Assembly: GCA_036519295.1 (NCBI GenBank)
Contig: DATDLN010000024.1
Coordinates: 17,498 to 81,497, forward strand
DNA from: JACVRW01 sp036519295
GTDB lineage: Bacteria; Actinomycetota; Thermoleophilia; Solirubrobacterales; Thermoleophilaceae
Reading direction: 5' to 3'
DNA length: 64,000 bases
Made by a program: the position numbers and the translations under genes. Shown here in pieces: positions 1-8,207 of this stretch. The stretch's first letter is position 1; every line of letters begins with the position of its first letter. The notes below the pieces were generated by a model. It was given only the letters and a program-made list of their open reading frames with translations. It was not told where the DNA came from and searched no databases.

Positions 1-458
1 CATTCGGGAATGTGACGCGACGTGGCGACGTCACCCGTGAAGTCCCAAATCACCTTGTAGGCGTCCGGGAACCGCTCGGTGAGAAACCCTCCGCCGTTTG
101 TCGTGGCGAACACGCCGGTGTAGCCCCAACCCATGCCGGAGTACGGGCCTTCGTCCTCTTGGTCGCAGGCGTCGATCTCGAGGATGTCGACGATAAGCAG
201 GTCTCCAGGCTCGGCGCCCTCGACGCGGAAGGGCCCGGAGAGGACGTGAACCCCGGGAAGCGGGGCGTTACGAACGTCATCTGCGGACTCGTCGTTGTGA
301 ATTGCCCCGTCGAACCACTCGCGGCAGTCCGCACGGAAGACGTCGCCCGGCTTGACGCTGACGACCGCAGGGACATCCGGGTGCCATCGATTGTGCCCAA
401 CATGCTTCTGGTCGGTGAACTTCTTGGTGTTATCCAGTGGGAACAGGTTCTCAGGCAT
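1..458 (-). CDS. fmdA: Formamidase/acetamidase family amidohydrolase, 3' part outside window
   Basis: This is the first 152 codons of a second formamidase-type gene. It opens with an ATG at 458 on the minus strand, preceded by a good AAAGGAG ribosome site, and runs off the left edge still open. The translation (MPENLFPLDNTKKF at the start) aligns along its length with the complete paralogue at 898-2145. Shared blocks include HNRWHPD, VKPGDVFRADCREW, HVLSGPFRVEGAEPGD, GWGYTGVFA and the last visible VATSRHIP. The family hydrolyses formamide or short aliphatic amides to ammonia and the acid in the cytoplasm. It is divergent from the other copy, with about 440 bases between them. Seen: the homology and start. 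Inferred: that the unseen part is intact. Confidence 0.9.
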   Translation of the reverse strand, partial: MPENLFPLDNTKKFTDQKHVGHNRWHPDVPAVVSVKPGDVFRADCREWFDGAIHNDESADDVRNAPLPGVHVLSGPFRVEGAEPGDLLIVDILEIDACDQEDEGPYSGMGWGYTGVFATTNGGGFLTERFPDAYKVIWDFTGDVATSRHIPE

Positions 459-626
459 CCCCCGGCTCCTTTATGGCAGGCATGGCGGTCCGGATATCTC
501 AAGCAGGCTGCCGAGCACAAGTCAATGCACCAAGGGAGAAGCCGGTCCGACAACTGGGGTCGCCCGATCCCGTCCGAGTGGGACATCAAACGGACAACGA
601 GGCCGACGGTCGCCGTCTGAGGAACG

Positions 627-653
627 CAAAAGCCCCGCAAATGGAGGCTCTTT
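627..653. terminator. Bidirectional terminator-like hairpin
   Basis: AAAAGCCCC, a six-base loop GCAAAT, then GGAGGCTCTTT forms a stem AGCC-CC/GG-GGCT with one bulged A. A-rich sequence precedes it and a short T run follows. Its place between two divergent genes is odd, since neither gene reads into it. It may end a short leader RNA or be a relic. Confidence 0.35.
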
Positions 654-834
654 CGGGCGCGGTTGAATGGATTCGAAATGCCGGTCTTCTGCACGCCGAG
701 CAGACGCTCTCCAGATCGTGTGCACCGTGCACCCAGATGGTTGACGGCGCGCTTGGGCGCGAGGAATGTCCGGGCAAGCGGATGGTGCCGCGACGGCGGA
801 GGCCGCCCGACGGCGCCGTGCGCGAGGCATCGCC

Positions 835-866
835 CGACGGCCGAGTTCGCCGACGGCCGAGCTCGG
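835..866 (+). repeat. Two-copy 16-bp tandem repeat upstream of fmdA
   Basis: CGACGGCCGAG occurs at 835-845 and again at 851-861, so the unit is 16 bases, or about 1.5 helical turns. It ends about 20 bases before the AGGAGG of the downstream amidase gene. It could be a tandem operator or simple GC-rich slippage; nothing else supports either reading. Confidence 0.4.
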
Positions 867-897
867 GTGGATCGAGACCAGCGATCAGGAGGCCAGC

Positions 898-2145
898 GTG
901 CACGTCGCATTCGAAGTTGACCAATCGAAGTCCGCGGCCGACCAGGCCGTACCGCTTCACAACCGGTGGCATCCCGACAACCCCACGGCATCGTCCGTCA
1001 AGCCCGGGAGCGAGTTCCGGGTCGAGTGCCGGGAGTGGACCGACGCCCAGCTTGGCAACAACGACAGCGCCAACGACGTACGCGACGTCAACCTTGACTT
1101 TTGCCACGTATTGAGCGGACCGATCGAGATCGAGGGCGCCGAGCCGGGTGACCTGATGGTCGTCGACATCCTCGACCTTGGACCGTGCCCGCCGCCCGAC
1201 GACGACGGGCCGGCGCCGGGCCAGGGCTGGGGCTACACCGGGATCTTCGCCAAGGTCAACGGCGGCGGCTTCCTGACCGACCATTTCCCCGACGCCTACA
1301 AGGCGATCTGGGACTTCCATGGCCAGGACGCCACGTCGCGTCACATCCCAGGCGTTCGCTACACGGGCATCACACACCCGGGTCTGTTCGGCACGGCACC
1401 GTCGGCGGAGCTCCTCGCGGAGTGGAACCGCCGCGAGCAGGCGCTGATCGACACCGACCCCAACCGCGTCCCGCCGCTCGCGCTCCCGCCACTCGAGGCG
1501 GACTGCCTCGCTGGAAACGCCTCGGGCGACCTGCTCAAGAAGATCGCTCGCGAAGGCGCGCGCACGGTTCCGGCGCGCGAGAACGGTGGGAACCACGACA
1601 TCAAGAACTTCACCCGCGGCAGCCGCGTGTACTACCCGGTGCACGTCCCCGGCGCGAAGTTCTCCGGCGGTGACCTCCACTTCTCGCAGGGCGATGGCGA
1701 GATCACGTTCTGCGGCGCGATCGAGATCGGCGGCTTCATCGACTTCGGCGTCGACCTGATCAAGGACGGCATGAACAAGTACGGGGTGCACCACAACCCG
1801 ATCTTCATGCCGGGCCGCGTGGAGCCGCGTTACAGCGAGTTCGTGACCTTCATCGGGGTCTCCGTCGACGAGGAGGGCAACAACCACTACATGGACGCGA
1901 CGGTGGCCTACCGCCGCGCCTGCCTCAACGCGATCGAGTACCTGAAGAAGTTCGGCTACAGCGGAGAGCAGGCCTACCTGCTGCTCGGCTCCGCGCCGAT
2001 CGAGGGGCGCGTGAGCGGAATCGTTGACATCCCGAACTCGTGCTGCTCGCTCTACCTGCCGACGGCGATCTTCGACTTCGACATCCGGCCGAACGGGGAC
2101 GGGCCGATGTCGGAGGCACGGGGAAGCGCCGCGAAGACGAGCTGA
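898..2145 (+). CDS. fmdA: Formamidase/acetamidase
   Basis: Predicted cytoplasmic amidohydrolase (415 aa) of the FmdA/AmdA family, which splits formamide or acetamide to ammonia and the acid. The start is the GTG at 898, because a perfect AGGAGG lies five bases upstream; the open frame extends further but that part lacks coding character. Conserved blocks include HNRWHPD near residue 22, GWGYTGIFAKVNGGG near 110, the family motif ENGGNHDIKNFTRGS near 235 and GDLHFSQGDGEITFCGAIE near 262. Length is normal for the family. It begins an operon with fmdB, an AmiS/UreI-type channel and a MetX-like hydrolase. A partial paralogue is divergent on the left. Formamide versus acetamide preference cannot be told from sequence. 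Confidence 0.95.
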   Translation: MHVAFEVDQSKSAADQAVPLHNRWHPDNPTASSVKPGSEFRVECREWTDAQLGNNDSANDVRDVNLDFCHVLSGPIEIEGAEPGDLMVVDILDLGPCPPPDDDGPAPGQGWGYTGIFAKVNGGGFLTDHFPDAYKAIWDFHGQDATSRHIPGVRYTGITHPGLFGTAPSAELLAEWNRREQALIDTDPNRVPPLALPPLEADCLAGNASGDLLKKIAREGARTVPARENGGNHDIKNFTRGSRVYYPVHVPGAKFSGGDLHFSQGDGEITFCGAIEIGGFIDFGVDLIKDGMNKYGVHHNPIFMPGRVEPRYSEFVTFIGVSVDEEGNNHYMDATVAYRRACLNAIEYLKKFGYSGEQAYLLLGSAPIEGRVSGIVDIPNSCCSLYLPTAIFDFDIRPNGDGPMSEARGSAAKTS

Positions 2146-2147
2146 GC

Positions 2148-2423
2148 GTGCCGGTTTACGCGTTCACTTGCGCCGGCTGCGGCCCGTTCGAGCTCGTCCG
2201 CCCGATGGTCGAATCAGGTGCGCCGGCGCGCTGTCCGGGGTGTGGAAGCGACGCCCGGCGGGTATTCAGCCCGCCGGGCATCGCGGTGCTGGCGCGGCCT
2301 GTGCGAAGGGCGCTGGACATCCAGGAGAAGAGCGCGCACGAGCCCAAGGTGGTGAGCGAGAAGCGCGGGCGCCCGATGCCGCACCGGCACGCCCCGTCGC
2401 CGCCCTGGGCGGTCGGACACTGA
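2148..2423 (+). CDS. fmdB: FmdB-family zinc ribbon protein
   Basis: Small protein (91 aa) starting with GTG two bases after the amidase stop. The N-terminal half is a zinc ribbon with two CxxC knuckles, CAGC near residue 9 and CPGC near 32, in the usual FmdB setting (MPVYAFTC at the start). The C-terminal half is basic and probably disordered. FmdB was named as a putative regulator of formamidase in Methylophilus; its molecular role is not well established. Its position directly behind fmdA supports the assignment. Confidence 0.88.
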   Translation: MPVYAFTCAGCGPFELVRPMVESGAPARCPGCGSDARRVFSPPGIAVLARPVRRALDIQEKSAHEPKVVSEKRGRPMPHRHAPSPPWAVGH

Positions 2424-2439
2424 TGCGAAGGAGAATCGG

Positions 2440-3048
2440 ATGCTGCTAGGCATCGTCTTGCTCTACGTCGGCGTGGTGCTGATCGTAAACGGGATCTGGC
2501 TTATCGGCCAGGCGCGAGTCGCGGAGGCGGCGCCTGCGCCCGCCGGCCCGGGCGGCGCCGCCCTCGCCACGGCCGAGTCGCACCCGACGTTCATCGAGAA
2601 TCGGGAAGTCGCGGTTCTGAACATCTTCACGGGATTCGTGGGGGTGGTGGCCGCCGTCACGCTGGCGGTTCAGGGCAACCAGGACGGGGACATCGCGTCC
2701 ATCCGTGGAGCCGGCTACATCCTCCTGTTCGCGTTCACCTATATCTGGGTGGCGTTCAACCAGTTCCTTGGCGTTCGCGGTCACGCCTTCGGGTGGTACT
2801 GCCTGTTCGTGGCCATCACCGCGCTTGTGGCGGGCTACTACACCTTCAGGGACGCGGACGGAAACGACGCCTCCATCTATCTCGGGGTCGCCTGGTTCGC
2901 TTGGGCCGTTCTCTGGTTCCTGTTCTTCCTGCTGCTCGCGCTCGAACGCCCGATCGCCCGCATTACCGGCTGGCTGGCGATCCTCGAGGGAATCGGCACC
3001 GCCTGGGTGTTCGCGATCCTGCTGCTCCAGGACGAGCTCGCCTTTTGA
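2440..3048 (+). CDS. AmiS/UreI-family amide or urea channel
   Basis: Integral membrane protein (202 aa) with six predicted helices at about residues 2-22, 56-76, 88-108, 117-135, 146-167 and 173-196, the AmiS/UreI topology. The stretch ILLFAFTYIWVAFNQFLG is typical of the family. Members pass urea or short amides across the inner membrane. The ATG at 2440 follows an AAGGAGA site. It lies between fmdB and a hydrolase in the amidase operon, so it most likely lets the amidase substrate in. The stop codon overlaps the next start. An Ala/Pro-rich stretch at about 30-45 forms the first loop. Confidence 0.9.
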   Translation: MLLGIVLLYVGVVLIVNGIWLIGQARVAEAAPAPAGPGGAALATAESHPTFIENREVAVLNIFTGFVGVVAAVTLAVQGNQDGDIASIRGAGYILLFAFTYIWVAFNQFLGVRGHAFGWYCLFVAITALVAGYYTFRDADGNDASIYLGVAWFAWAVLWFLFFLLLALERPIARITGWLAILEGIGTAWVFAILLLQDELAF

Positions 3049-4067
3049 GCGAGGACTACGAGATCCTCGAGCTGGGCGAGGTCCAGCTCCAGATGGGCGC
3101 CACGCTTCGCGACGCGAAGCTCGCGTACAAGACCTACGGCACCCTCAACGACGACAAGTCAAACGCGATCGTCTACCCGACGTGGTACTCGGGCCGGCAC
3201 TGGGACAACGAGTGGCTGATCGGCGAGGGCATGGCTCTCGATCCGGGCAGCTACTTCATCATCGTCCCCAACATGCTCGGCAACGGGCTGTCCTCGTCGC
3301 CGAGCAACACACCGCCGCCGTACGATCGAGCGCGCTTTCCCAAGGTCACCGTGCTGGACAACGTCACGGTCCAGCATCGCCTCGTCAGCGAGCACTTCGG
3401 GATCGAGCAGCTCGAGCTCGTGACCGGCTGGTCGATGGGGGCGGGGCAGACTTACCAGTGGGCGGTGAGCTACCCCGACATGGTCAAGCGCATGCTGCCC
3501 TTCTGCGGGTCGTCGAAGACGAGCGAGCACAACATCGTCTTCCTGGAGGGCGTAAAGGCGGCGCTGACCGCGGACGACGCCTGGAATCACGGCTGGTACG
3601 AGGAGCAACCCTCCAAGGGCCTGCGGGCGGCGGCCCGCGTGTACGCGGGCTGGGGCTTCTCCCAGGCGTTCTACTGGGATCAGGTCTACAAGGAGATGGG
3701 CTACTCCTCGCTCGAGGACTTCCTGGTCGGTTTTTGGGAGGGGTTCTTCCTCGACGACCGCGACGCCAACAACCTCCTCACCATGCTGTGGACCTGGCAG
3801 AACGGCGACATAGGGAAGACGCCAGGCTTCGACGGCGACCACGGGAAGGCGCTCCGGTCGATCCAGGCGAAGGCCATCGTCATGCCGGCCGAGAAGGACC
3901 TCTACTTCCCACCAGAGGACGAGGAGTACGCCGTGCGGCACATGAGCGGGCTCGAGGCCCAGCACCGCGTGATCCCGGGCGTCTGGGGCCACTTCGCCGG
4001 CGGCGGCGTCAATCCCACCGATACGAACTTCATCGACGAGGCGTTGAAGGAGCTGCTGGCTAGCTAG
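3045..4067 (+). CDS. Alpha/beta hydrolase of the homoserine O-acetyltransferase (MetX)-like family
   Basis: A 340-residue alpha/beta-fold protein. The likely start is TTG at 3045, overlapping the preceding stop (TTGA); this removes an unrelated upstream frame. The nucleophile elbow GWSMGAG places Ser130. Early blocks such as AKLAYKTYGTLN and the late DLYFPPEDEEY and HFAGG agree with a MetX-like fold, with a plausible catalytic Asp and His. MetX makes O-acylhomoserine, but this copy is in an amidase operon, not beside methionine genes. Hydrolysis of an ester or amide linked to formamidase substrate supply is possible. The 3' end overlaps the convergent regulator gene by 8 bases. Confidence 0.82.
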   Translation: MSEDYEILELGEVQLQMGATLRDAKLAYKTYGTLNDDKSNAIVYPTWYSGRHWDNEWLIGEGMALDPGSYFIIVPNMLGNGLSSSPSNTPPPYDRARFPKVTVLDNVTVQHRLVSEHFGIEQLELVTGWSMGAGQTYQWAVSYPDMVKRMLPFCGSSKTSEHNIVFLEGVKAALTADDAWNHGWYEEQPSKGLRAAARVYAGWGFSQAFYWDQVYKEMGYSSLEDFLVGFWEGFFLDDRDANNLLTMLWTWQNGDIGKTPGFDGDHGKALRSIQAKAIVMPAEKDLYFPPEDEEYAVRHMSGLEAQHRVIPGVWGHFAGGGVNPTDTNFIDEALKELLAS

Positions 4068-4869
4068 AGGGCCCCCGCATCTTGAGTGCGACGTGAAGCG
4101 CCAGCCGCTCCTCGGGACAGGAGAGATCCACGTCGATCAGCTCGAGTGCCCTGGCCAGCTGCCGCCGGAAGGTGTTGCGGTGCATGAAGGCCGCTCGCGC
4201 CGCCGTGTTGCGGTTCTCGTGATCGAGGGCGAGCTCGAGCACGCGCTGCAGGTTCGTCCCGTGCTCGCGGTCGTAGGCGCGCAGGGTCGCGAGCTGGCCC
4301 TCCACGAAAGCCGACGCCTGGCGCGGATCGATCGTCTCGAGCAGGCACGCGAGCGAATAGCGTCGAGCCCAGACCACATCCTCGCCTCCGCGGGCGCAGG
4401 CGTAACCCGCGAGTCGCCGCAGCCGCGCTGCCACGACCGGGAGGCGCTCCCGGGACGCAATTCGATCGCCGACAACCGCGTGAATCTCCGCCTCGGGTCG
4501 CACCGCGTGCACCGCCTCGACTACCGAACGGACCGCTGCGTGGAGGCGCTCCCTGCCCGGTCCTCCGGGCGCATCCTCCGGCACGAGCAATGCCTGGGCG
4601 CCGCTGTCGACCGAGACGAGCAGGCTCCTCCGGTCCCAGTCGACCGCGGCACGTCTCATCCGCTCGATCAGGACATCGGACGGCCTGCCACCCACCCAGC
4701 TCAGCAGGCAGGGCCGGTACGCGCGCGGGGCGCGGAGAGGCCCTGCGGCGAGGCCGCGCCGCGCCCTCGTCGCCGTCGAGTCGAGGCCCGCGCCCAGCCG
4801 GCGCGCCGGAGCAGCCCGTCTCGCTGCGAGGCCCTCTCCCACGCAGGGCAGTCTACCCAATACTTTCAA
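4060..4869 (-). CDS. PucR-type transcriptional regulator (C-terminal HTH)
   Basis: A 269-residue protein whose last 60 or so residues match the PucR C-terminal helix-turn-helix (LQRVLELALDHENRN, then ARAAFMHRNTFRRQLARALE and a final SCPEERLALHVALKM). The middle is a GGDEF-like/CdaR-type region without clear catalytic motifs. It is shorter than typical PucR proteins. The annotated start is a TTG at 4869; GTG at 4842 is an alternative and neither has a strong ribosome site. It follows the AmiC-like gene on the same strand by 54 bases and converges on the amidase operon, so it is the best candidate for its regulator. Confidence 0.82.
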   Translation of the reverse strand: MKVLGRLPCVGEGLAARRAAPARRLGAGLDSTATRARRGLAAGPLRAPRAYRPCLLSWVGGRPSDVLIERMRRAAVDWDRRSLLVSVDSGAQALLVPEDAPGGPGRERLHAAVRSVVEAVHAVRPEAEIHAVVGDRIASRERLPVVAARLRRLAGYACARGGEDVVWARRYSLACLLETIDPRQASAFVEGQLATLRAYDREHGTNLQRVLELALDHENRNTAARAAFMHRNTFRRQLARALELIDVDLSCPEERLALHVALKMRGPSS

Positions 4870-4923
4870 TCAGAACTATTTCACGACGGGCGAGCGGGCA
4901 CCTCGAAACGCGCCGCGGGGTCG

Positions 4924-5976
4924 CTACAGCTGTGCGATGACGTCGAACTCGATGTCGTTGGCTTCGGCCAGGTAGACCCGCTGGTCGACGTGGCGGTCGC
5001 GCATGTGGAGCTCCCCGCGAGGCCCGTCGTAGGAGACCGAGTCGGCCACCGCGCACATCGTCCGAGGGTCAAGGCTCTGGGCCTGCCGGGCGAGCGCCGC
5101 CAGCATCACCACACCCTCGTAGCACGACTCACCGAGGGAGTTGAGGGTGGGAGCGTCGGACCCGAATCGGCGCGTGTACCGCCAGCCGAAGTCAAGGCTC
5201 TCGGGTGTGGTGAGCGCCTCGAAGTAGGCCGCGGTGGCGCAGATGCCGCGAGTGCTGCCGGCGCCGCTCGCCAAGAGCATGTTCTCGTCCATCAGCGTGC
5301 TGAGCCGGCGGCAGCGCTGGTGGAGGCCCGCCTTCGCGAAAGCTCGGTTGAAGTGCACGGCGTCCTCGCCAACGAGCAGCATCAGCACAGCGTCGGCCCG
5401 GCAGCGCTCCACGCGCTCGAGAACGTGGCCGAAGTCCGTGGTCCCCAGGGGGATGAAGATCTCCTCCGAGATGCGGCCGTCGCAGAGCTCGGCGTAGGCG
5501 CGGGCCGCCATGGCGGTGGTGCGCGGCCAGACGTAGTCGTCGCCGACGATGCACCAATTCCGCACTCCGTGCTCGGTGCGAAGCCAGCGCATGGCGGGGA
5601 GGAGCTGCCGTGCCGGTGTCTCCCCGGCAAGGAACACGCCCGGCGTTCGCTCACCGCCCTCGTACAGCGCCGTGTACACGTAGGGAACGCGGCCGGCGAT
5701 CCGGGGCACGATCGCCTGCCGGACGGCGGAGATGTGCCAGCCAACCACGGCGTCGACAAGTCCGGAGGCGACGAGCGCGCCCACCTCGTCCGCGACCCTC
5801 TGCGGCGGTCCGGAGCCGTCCACCACGGAGAGGCGAAGCTCGCGGGCGAGGACGCCGCCAAGCGAGTTCAGCTCCTCGGCCGCGAGCTGGCCACACAGCT
5901 CGCAGGAGGGGCCGAAGATCCCCGCGGAGCCGTGCAGCGGAATCACCAGGGCCACGTCGAGTGTGGGATCGGTCAC
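4924..5976 (-). CDS. AmiC-like amide/urea-binding periplasmic-fold protein without signal peptide
   Basis: A type I periplasmic-binding-fold protein of the amide/urea branch (start MTDPTLDVALVIPLHG, then SAGIFGPSCELCGQLAAEEL). No signal peptide or lipobox is present from any start, so it should stay in the cytoplasm. I chose the GTG at 5976 (GAAGG a few bases upstream), giving 350 aa that begin just before the first beta strand. The frame is open to 6072 with an ATG at 5997 as alternative. In Pseudomonas aeruginosa AmiC is a cytosolic amide sensor that silences the regulator AmiR. Here the next gene is a PucR-type regulator, so a comparable sensor role is inferred. It is divergent from a MarR gene. 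Confidence 0.85.
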   Translation of the reverse strand: MTDPTLDVALVIPLHGSAGIFGPSCELCGQLAAEELNSLGGVLARELRLSVVDGSGPPQRVADEVGALVASGLVDAVVGWHISAVRQAIVPRIAGRVPYVYTALYEGGERTPGVFLAGETPARQLLPAMRWLRTEHGVRNWCIVGDDYVWPRTTAMAARAYAELCDGRISEEIFIPLGTTDFGHVLERVERCRADAVLMLLVGEDAVHFNRAFAKAGLHQRCRRLSTLMDENMLLASGAGSTRGICATAAYFEALTTPESLDFGWRYTRRFGSDAPTLNSLGESCYEGVVMLAALARQAQSLDPRTMCAVADSVSYDGPRGELHMRDRHVDQRVYLAEANDIEFDVIAQL

Positions 5977-6070
5977 GCGACCTTCGCGTCGCAACATTCC
6001 CCTTCTGTCACGGGCGGCTCCGTTCAGCGGCAGGAGCTTGACGTATCTCGTACTGTGGCACAGATGCTCC

Positions 6071-6523
6071 ATGGATGAGGGGATCGCCGGGGCTTCGCCC
6101 TCTGCCGCGGTAATGCAGCGCTTGGCCCAGCTGCTGAGTCAGGCCGAGCGCGGTGTCACGCGTCAGCTCGGCCGGGTGCTCGGGGAGGAGGGCTGCAGCG
6201 TCGAGGAGTGGCGCGCGCTGGTGCTTCTCGCCGACGAGGTCAGCCACTCGATGTCGGAGGTCGCGGAGTTCGCACTGCTTCCCGCGCCGACGCTCACCCG
6301 CCTCATCGACCGCATGGTCGCCGACAACCTCGCCTACCGAACCGCCGATCCGCAGGATCGCAGGCGCGTGCTCGTTCACATCACCCCGCGGGGCAGGGCG
6401 CTCCAAAAGCGGCTCGCCGGGCGCATCGAGAGCAGTCAGGCGGCGATCCTCGCCGAGGCCGACCCCGACGACGTCGCGCAGCTCGCCGCACTCCTTACCG
6501 ACCTGGCCGACCGGCTCCGCTGA
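6071..6523 (+). CDS. MarR-family transcriptional regulator
   Basis: Winged-helix regulator of 150 residues. The recognition region reads SVEEWRALVLLADE, then MSEVAEFALLPAPTLTRLID. The wing is DPQDRRRVLVHITPRG, the usual MarR signature. The ATG at 6071 is the first in frame with coding character; ATG at 6113 is an alternative. It is divergent from the AmiC-like gene with about 95 bases between them and probably controls itself or its neighbour. The ligand cannot be predicted. Confidence 0.9.
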   Translation: MDEGIAGASPSAAVMQRLAQLLSQAERGVTRQLGRVLGEEGCSVEEWRALVLLADEVSHSMSEVAEFALLPAPTLTRLIDRMVADNLAYRTADPQDRRRVLVHITPRGRALQKRLAGRIESSQAAILAEADPDDVAQLAALLTDLADRLR

Positions 6524-6542
6524 AGCGTCCGGAGGGGCTGGG

Positions 6543-6995
6543 ATGCTTGAGAGGCCCGCCCGGATTGATCCACGGGACGACGGACGGCGCACAGACGTTC
6601 GAATGAGAAAGCGGATCATCGGCATCCAGGTGCACCACTCGGTCTTCCTCGAGGATGCGCTCCGCGGCGCGGCGAACGCGTGCGCCGGACTCGACTCCGC
6701 CATCGTCCGCACGGGGAACAACGAGCTGATCGACCTCCTCTGGCGCCTCCGCGGGCTCACCAGGGAGCTCGGCGACGCTCGGGACCGTTCGCGCGGCCGG
6801 CTTCGTGAGCTGCCGAAGGATCAGGTGGTCCGCTGCCGGGAAGGCGAGGAGCCCTGGCCGGACGAGCTGTCGGAGGGCTTCGTCCCCCGCTGCACCTGCT
6901 ACGACCGCTGCCTCACGCACCACACCGGCGTGGGCAGGGCCGAGGACTGCAACTGCGGCAAGGTCTGCCCGGCCCACGGGCGGCGGGCGGCCTGA
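6543..6995 (+). CDS. Uncharacterised protein with cysteine-rich C-terminus
   Basis: I do not recognise this family. Codons from about 6603 onward are almost all G/C-ending, so it is a real gene. The C-terminal 50 residues hold seven cysteines and several histidines (VVRCREG, RCTCYDRCL, EDCNCGKVCPAHG), which suggests metal binding. The N-terminal part MRKRIIGIQVHHSVF leads into a helical, charged middle. Start: ATG 6543 has GGAGG at the right distance, but the 20 codons before the ATG at 6603 look non-coding, so a 130-residue form is equally possible. The stop overlaps the start of the MFS reading frame. Confidence 0.7.
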   Translation: MLERPARIDPRDDGRRTDVRMRKRIIGIQVHHSVFLEDALRGAANACAGLDSAIVRTGNNELIDLLWRLRGLTRELGDARDRSRGRLRELPKDQVVRCREGEEPWPDELSEGFVPRCTCYDRCLTHHTGVGRAEDCNCGKVCPAHGRRAA

Positions 6996-8196
6996 AGCTC
7001 CCCAGCCGCTGGCTGATCGCCGCGGCCGGCGTCACGGTGCAGGTAGGTCTGGGCACGTCTACGCGTGGAGCGTTTACCGGCGTCCGCTCTCCGATGCCTT
7101 CGGATGGTCGATCACGGAGGTGACGCTGACCTTCAGCCTCCTGATCCTGACGGCCGGCTTCGCGGCGTTCCTCGGGGGCATGTGGCTGAGTCGTTCGGGC
7201 CCTCGCCGGGTGGCGGTCTGCGCCGGCGTCCTCTACGGGGCGGGAGTCAGCCTCGCTTCGCTGTCGGAGGATCGGCTGCCCGTCCTCTATCTCACCTATG
7301 GAATGGTTGCGGGGGCGGGCGTGGGGCTCGGCTACATCGTCCCGATCGCGACGCTTGTCAAATGGTTCCCGGACCGCCGTGGCTTCATCACGGGTCTCGC
7401 GGTCAGCGGCGTCGCCGCCGGGTCACTCATTGCCTCCCCGATCACCGCGGAGTTGATCGAGCGGGTCGGCGTGGTCGACACGCTCGCCGTGTTGGGAGGC
7501 GTCTACCTGGTGGTGGTCGTGGGTGCCGGGCTCGTCCTACGCGATCCGCCGGAGGGGTACCGACCGGTGGGATGGACGCCGGAATCCGAGGAAGGTGGCA
7601 GAGGGCAGCGGGACTTCGACCTCCGGGGAGCTCTTCGCGGGTGGCAGTGGTACCTCCTCTGGGCGATCTTCTTCCTGAACGTGGTCGCCGGTCTCGGCTT
7701 TGTCTCCGAAGGCGCCCCGATGGCAAGAGACCTCGCCGGGGTGGGCGCGGTAGCCGCGGCGGGGCTCGTGGCCACCGCCTTCATCGGAGACGCCGTGGGG
7801 CGTGTGGCATGGCCATGGCTGTCGGACGCGGTCGGGAGGAGGGCCGTGCTCGCCGCCATCTTCCTCGTTCAGGCCGGCCTCTTCGCCGGCCTCAGCCTGG
7901 TCACGTCTGCCGGCGTGTTCGCGGTGCTGGGCGCGCTGATCCTCTTCTGCTACGGGGGCAGCTCGGGCACCATGGCGGCGACGACAGCCGACCTGTTCGG
8001 GTCGCGCCACCTTGGAGCCATTTACGGGCTCATGCTCACGGCCTGGGGGTTCGGCGGAGTGCTGGGGCCGCTCATCATCGCCGCGCTGCGCGAGTCCAGC
8101 GGCGGCTACACCGGCGCGCTTCGGATCATCGCGGCGATCATGCTCGCGAGCGTTGCCCTGCCGTTACTGATGCGCCGGCCGCGGCGCGGCCTCTAG
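6992..8196 (+). pseudogene. OFA-type MFS transporter with apparent -1 frameshift
   Basis: The family N-terminus (LKLPSRWLIAAAGVTVQVGLGT) is encoded from a CTG at 6992 in one frame, then the match continues as VYAWSVYRRPLSDAFGW in the next frame from 7057. Adding one G after the ACG at 7055-7057 would restore GLGTVYAWS, the normal family reading. From there about 12 helices follow, with oxalate/formate antiporter-like features (GYIVPIATLVKWFPDRRGFI). Either the gene is broken or one base was lost in sequencing or assembly. The probable start is a rare CTG overlapping the previous stop. Family members exchange organic acids; the substrate is unknown. Confidence 0.8.
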
Positions 8197-8207
8197 CATC
8201 AGCGCGC

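Larger units (their letters stand above)
459..897. other. Intergenic region between divergent formamidase genes
   Basis: No open frame here looks coding. The stretch must hold the promoters of both divergent amidase genes. It contains a terminator-like hairpin at 627-653 and a 16-base tandem repeat at 835-866. I could not pick convincing -35/-10 boxes or a known riboswitch. Confidence 0.6.

Noticed and set aside
12..620. Plus-strand open frame of 202 residues at the left edge
   Set aside because: It is antisense to the partial formamidase gene, whose minus-strand translation matches the complete paralogue block by block.
618..700. tRNA remnant (TTCGAATCC on the minus strand near 670)
   Set aside because: The flanking bases do not pair as a T arm and no other arms can be drawn.
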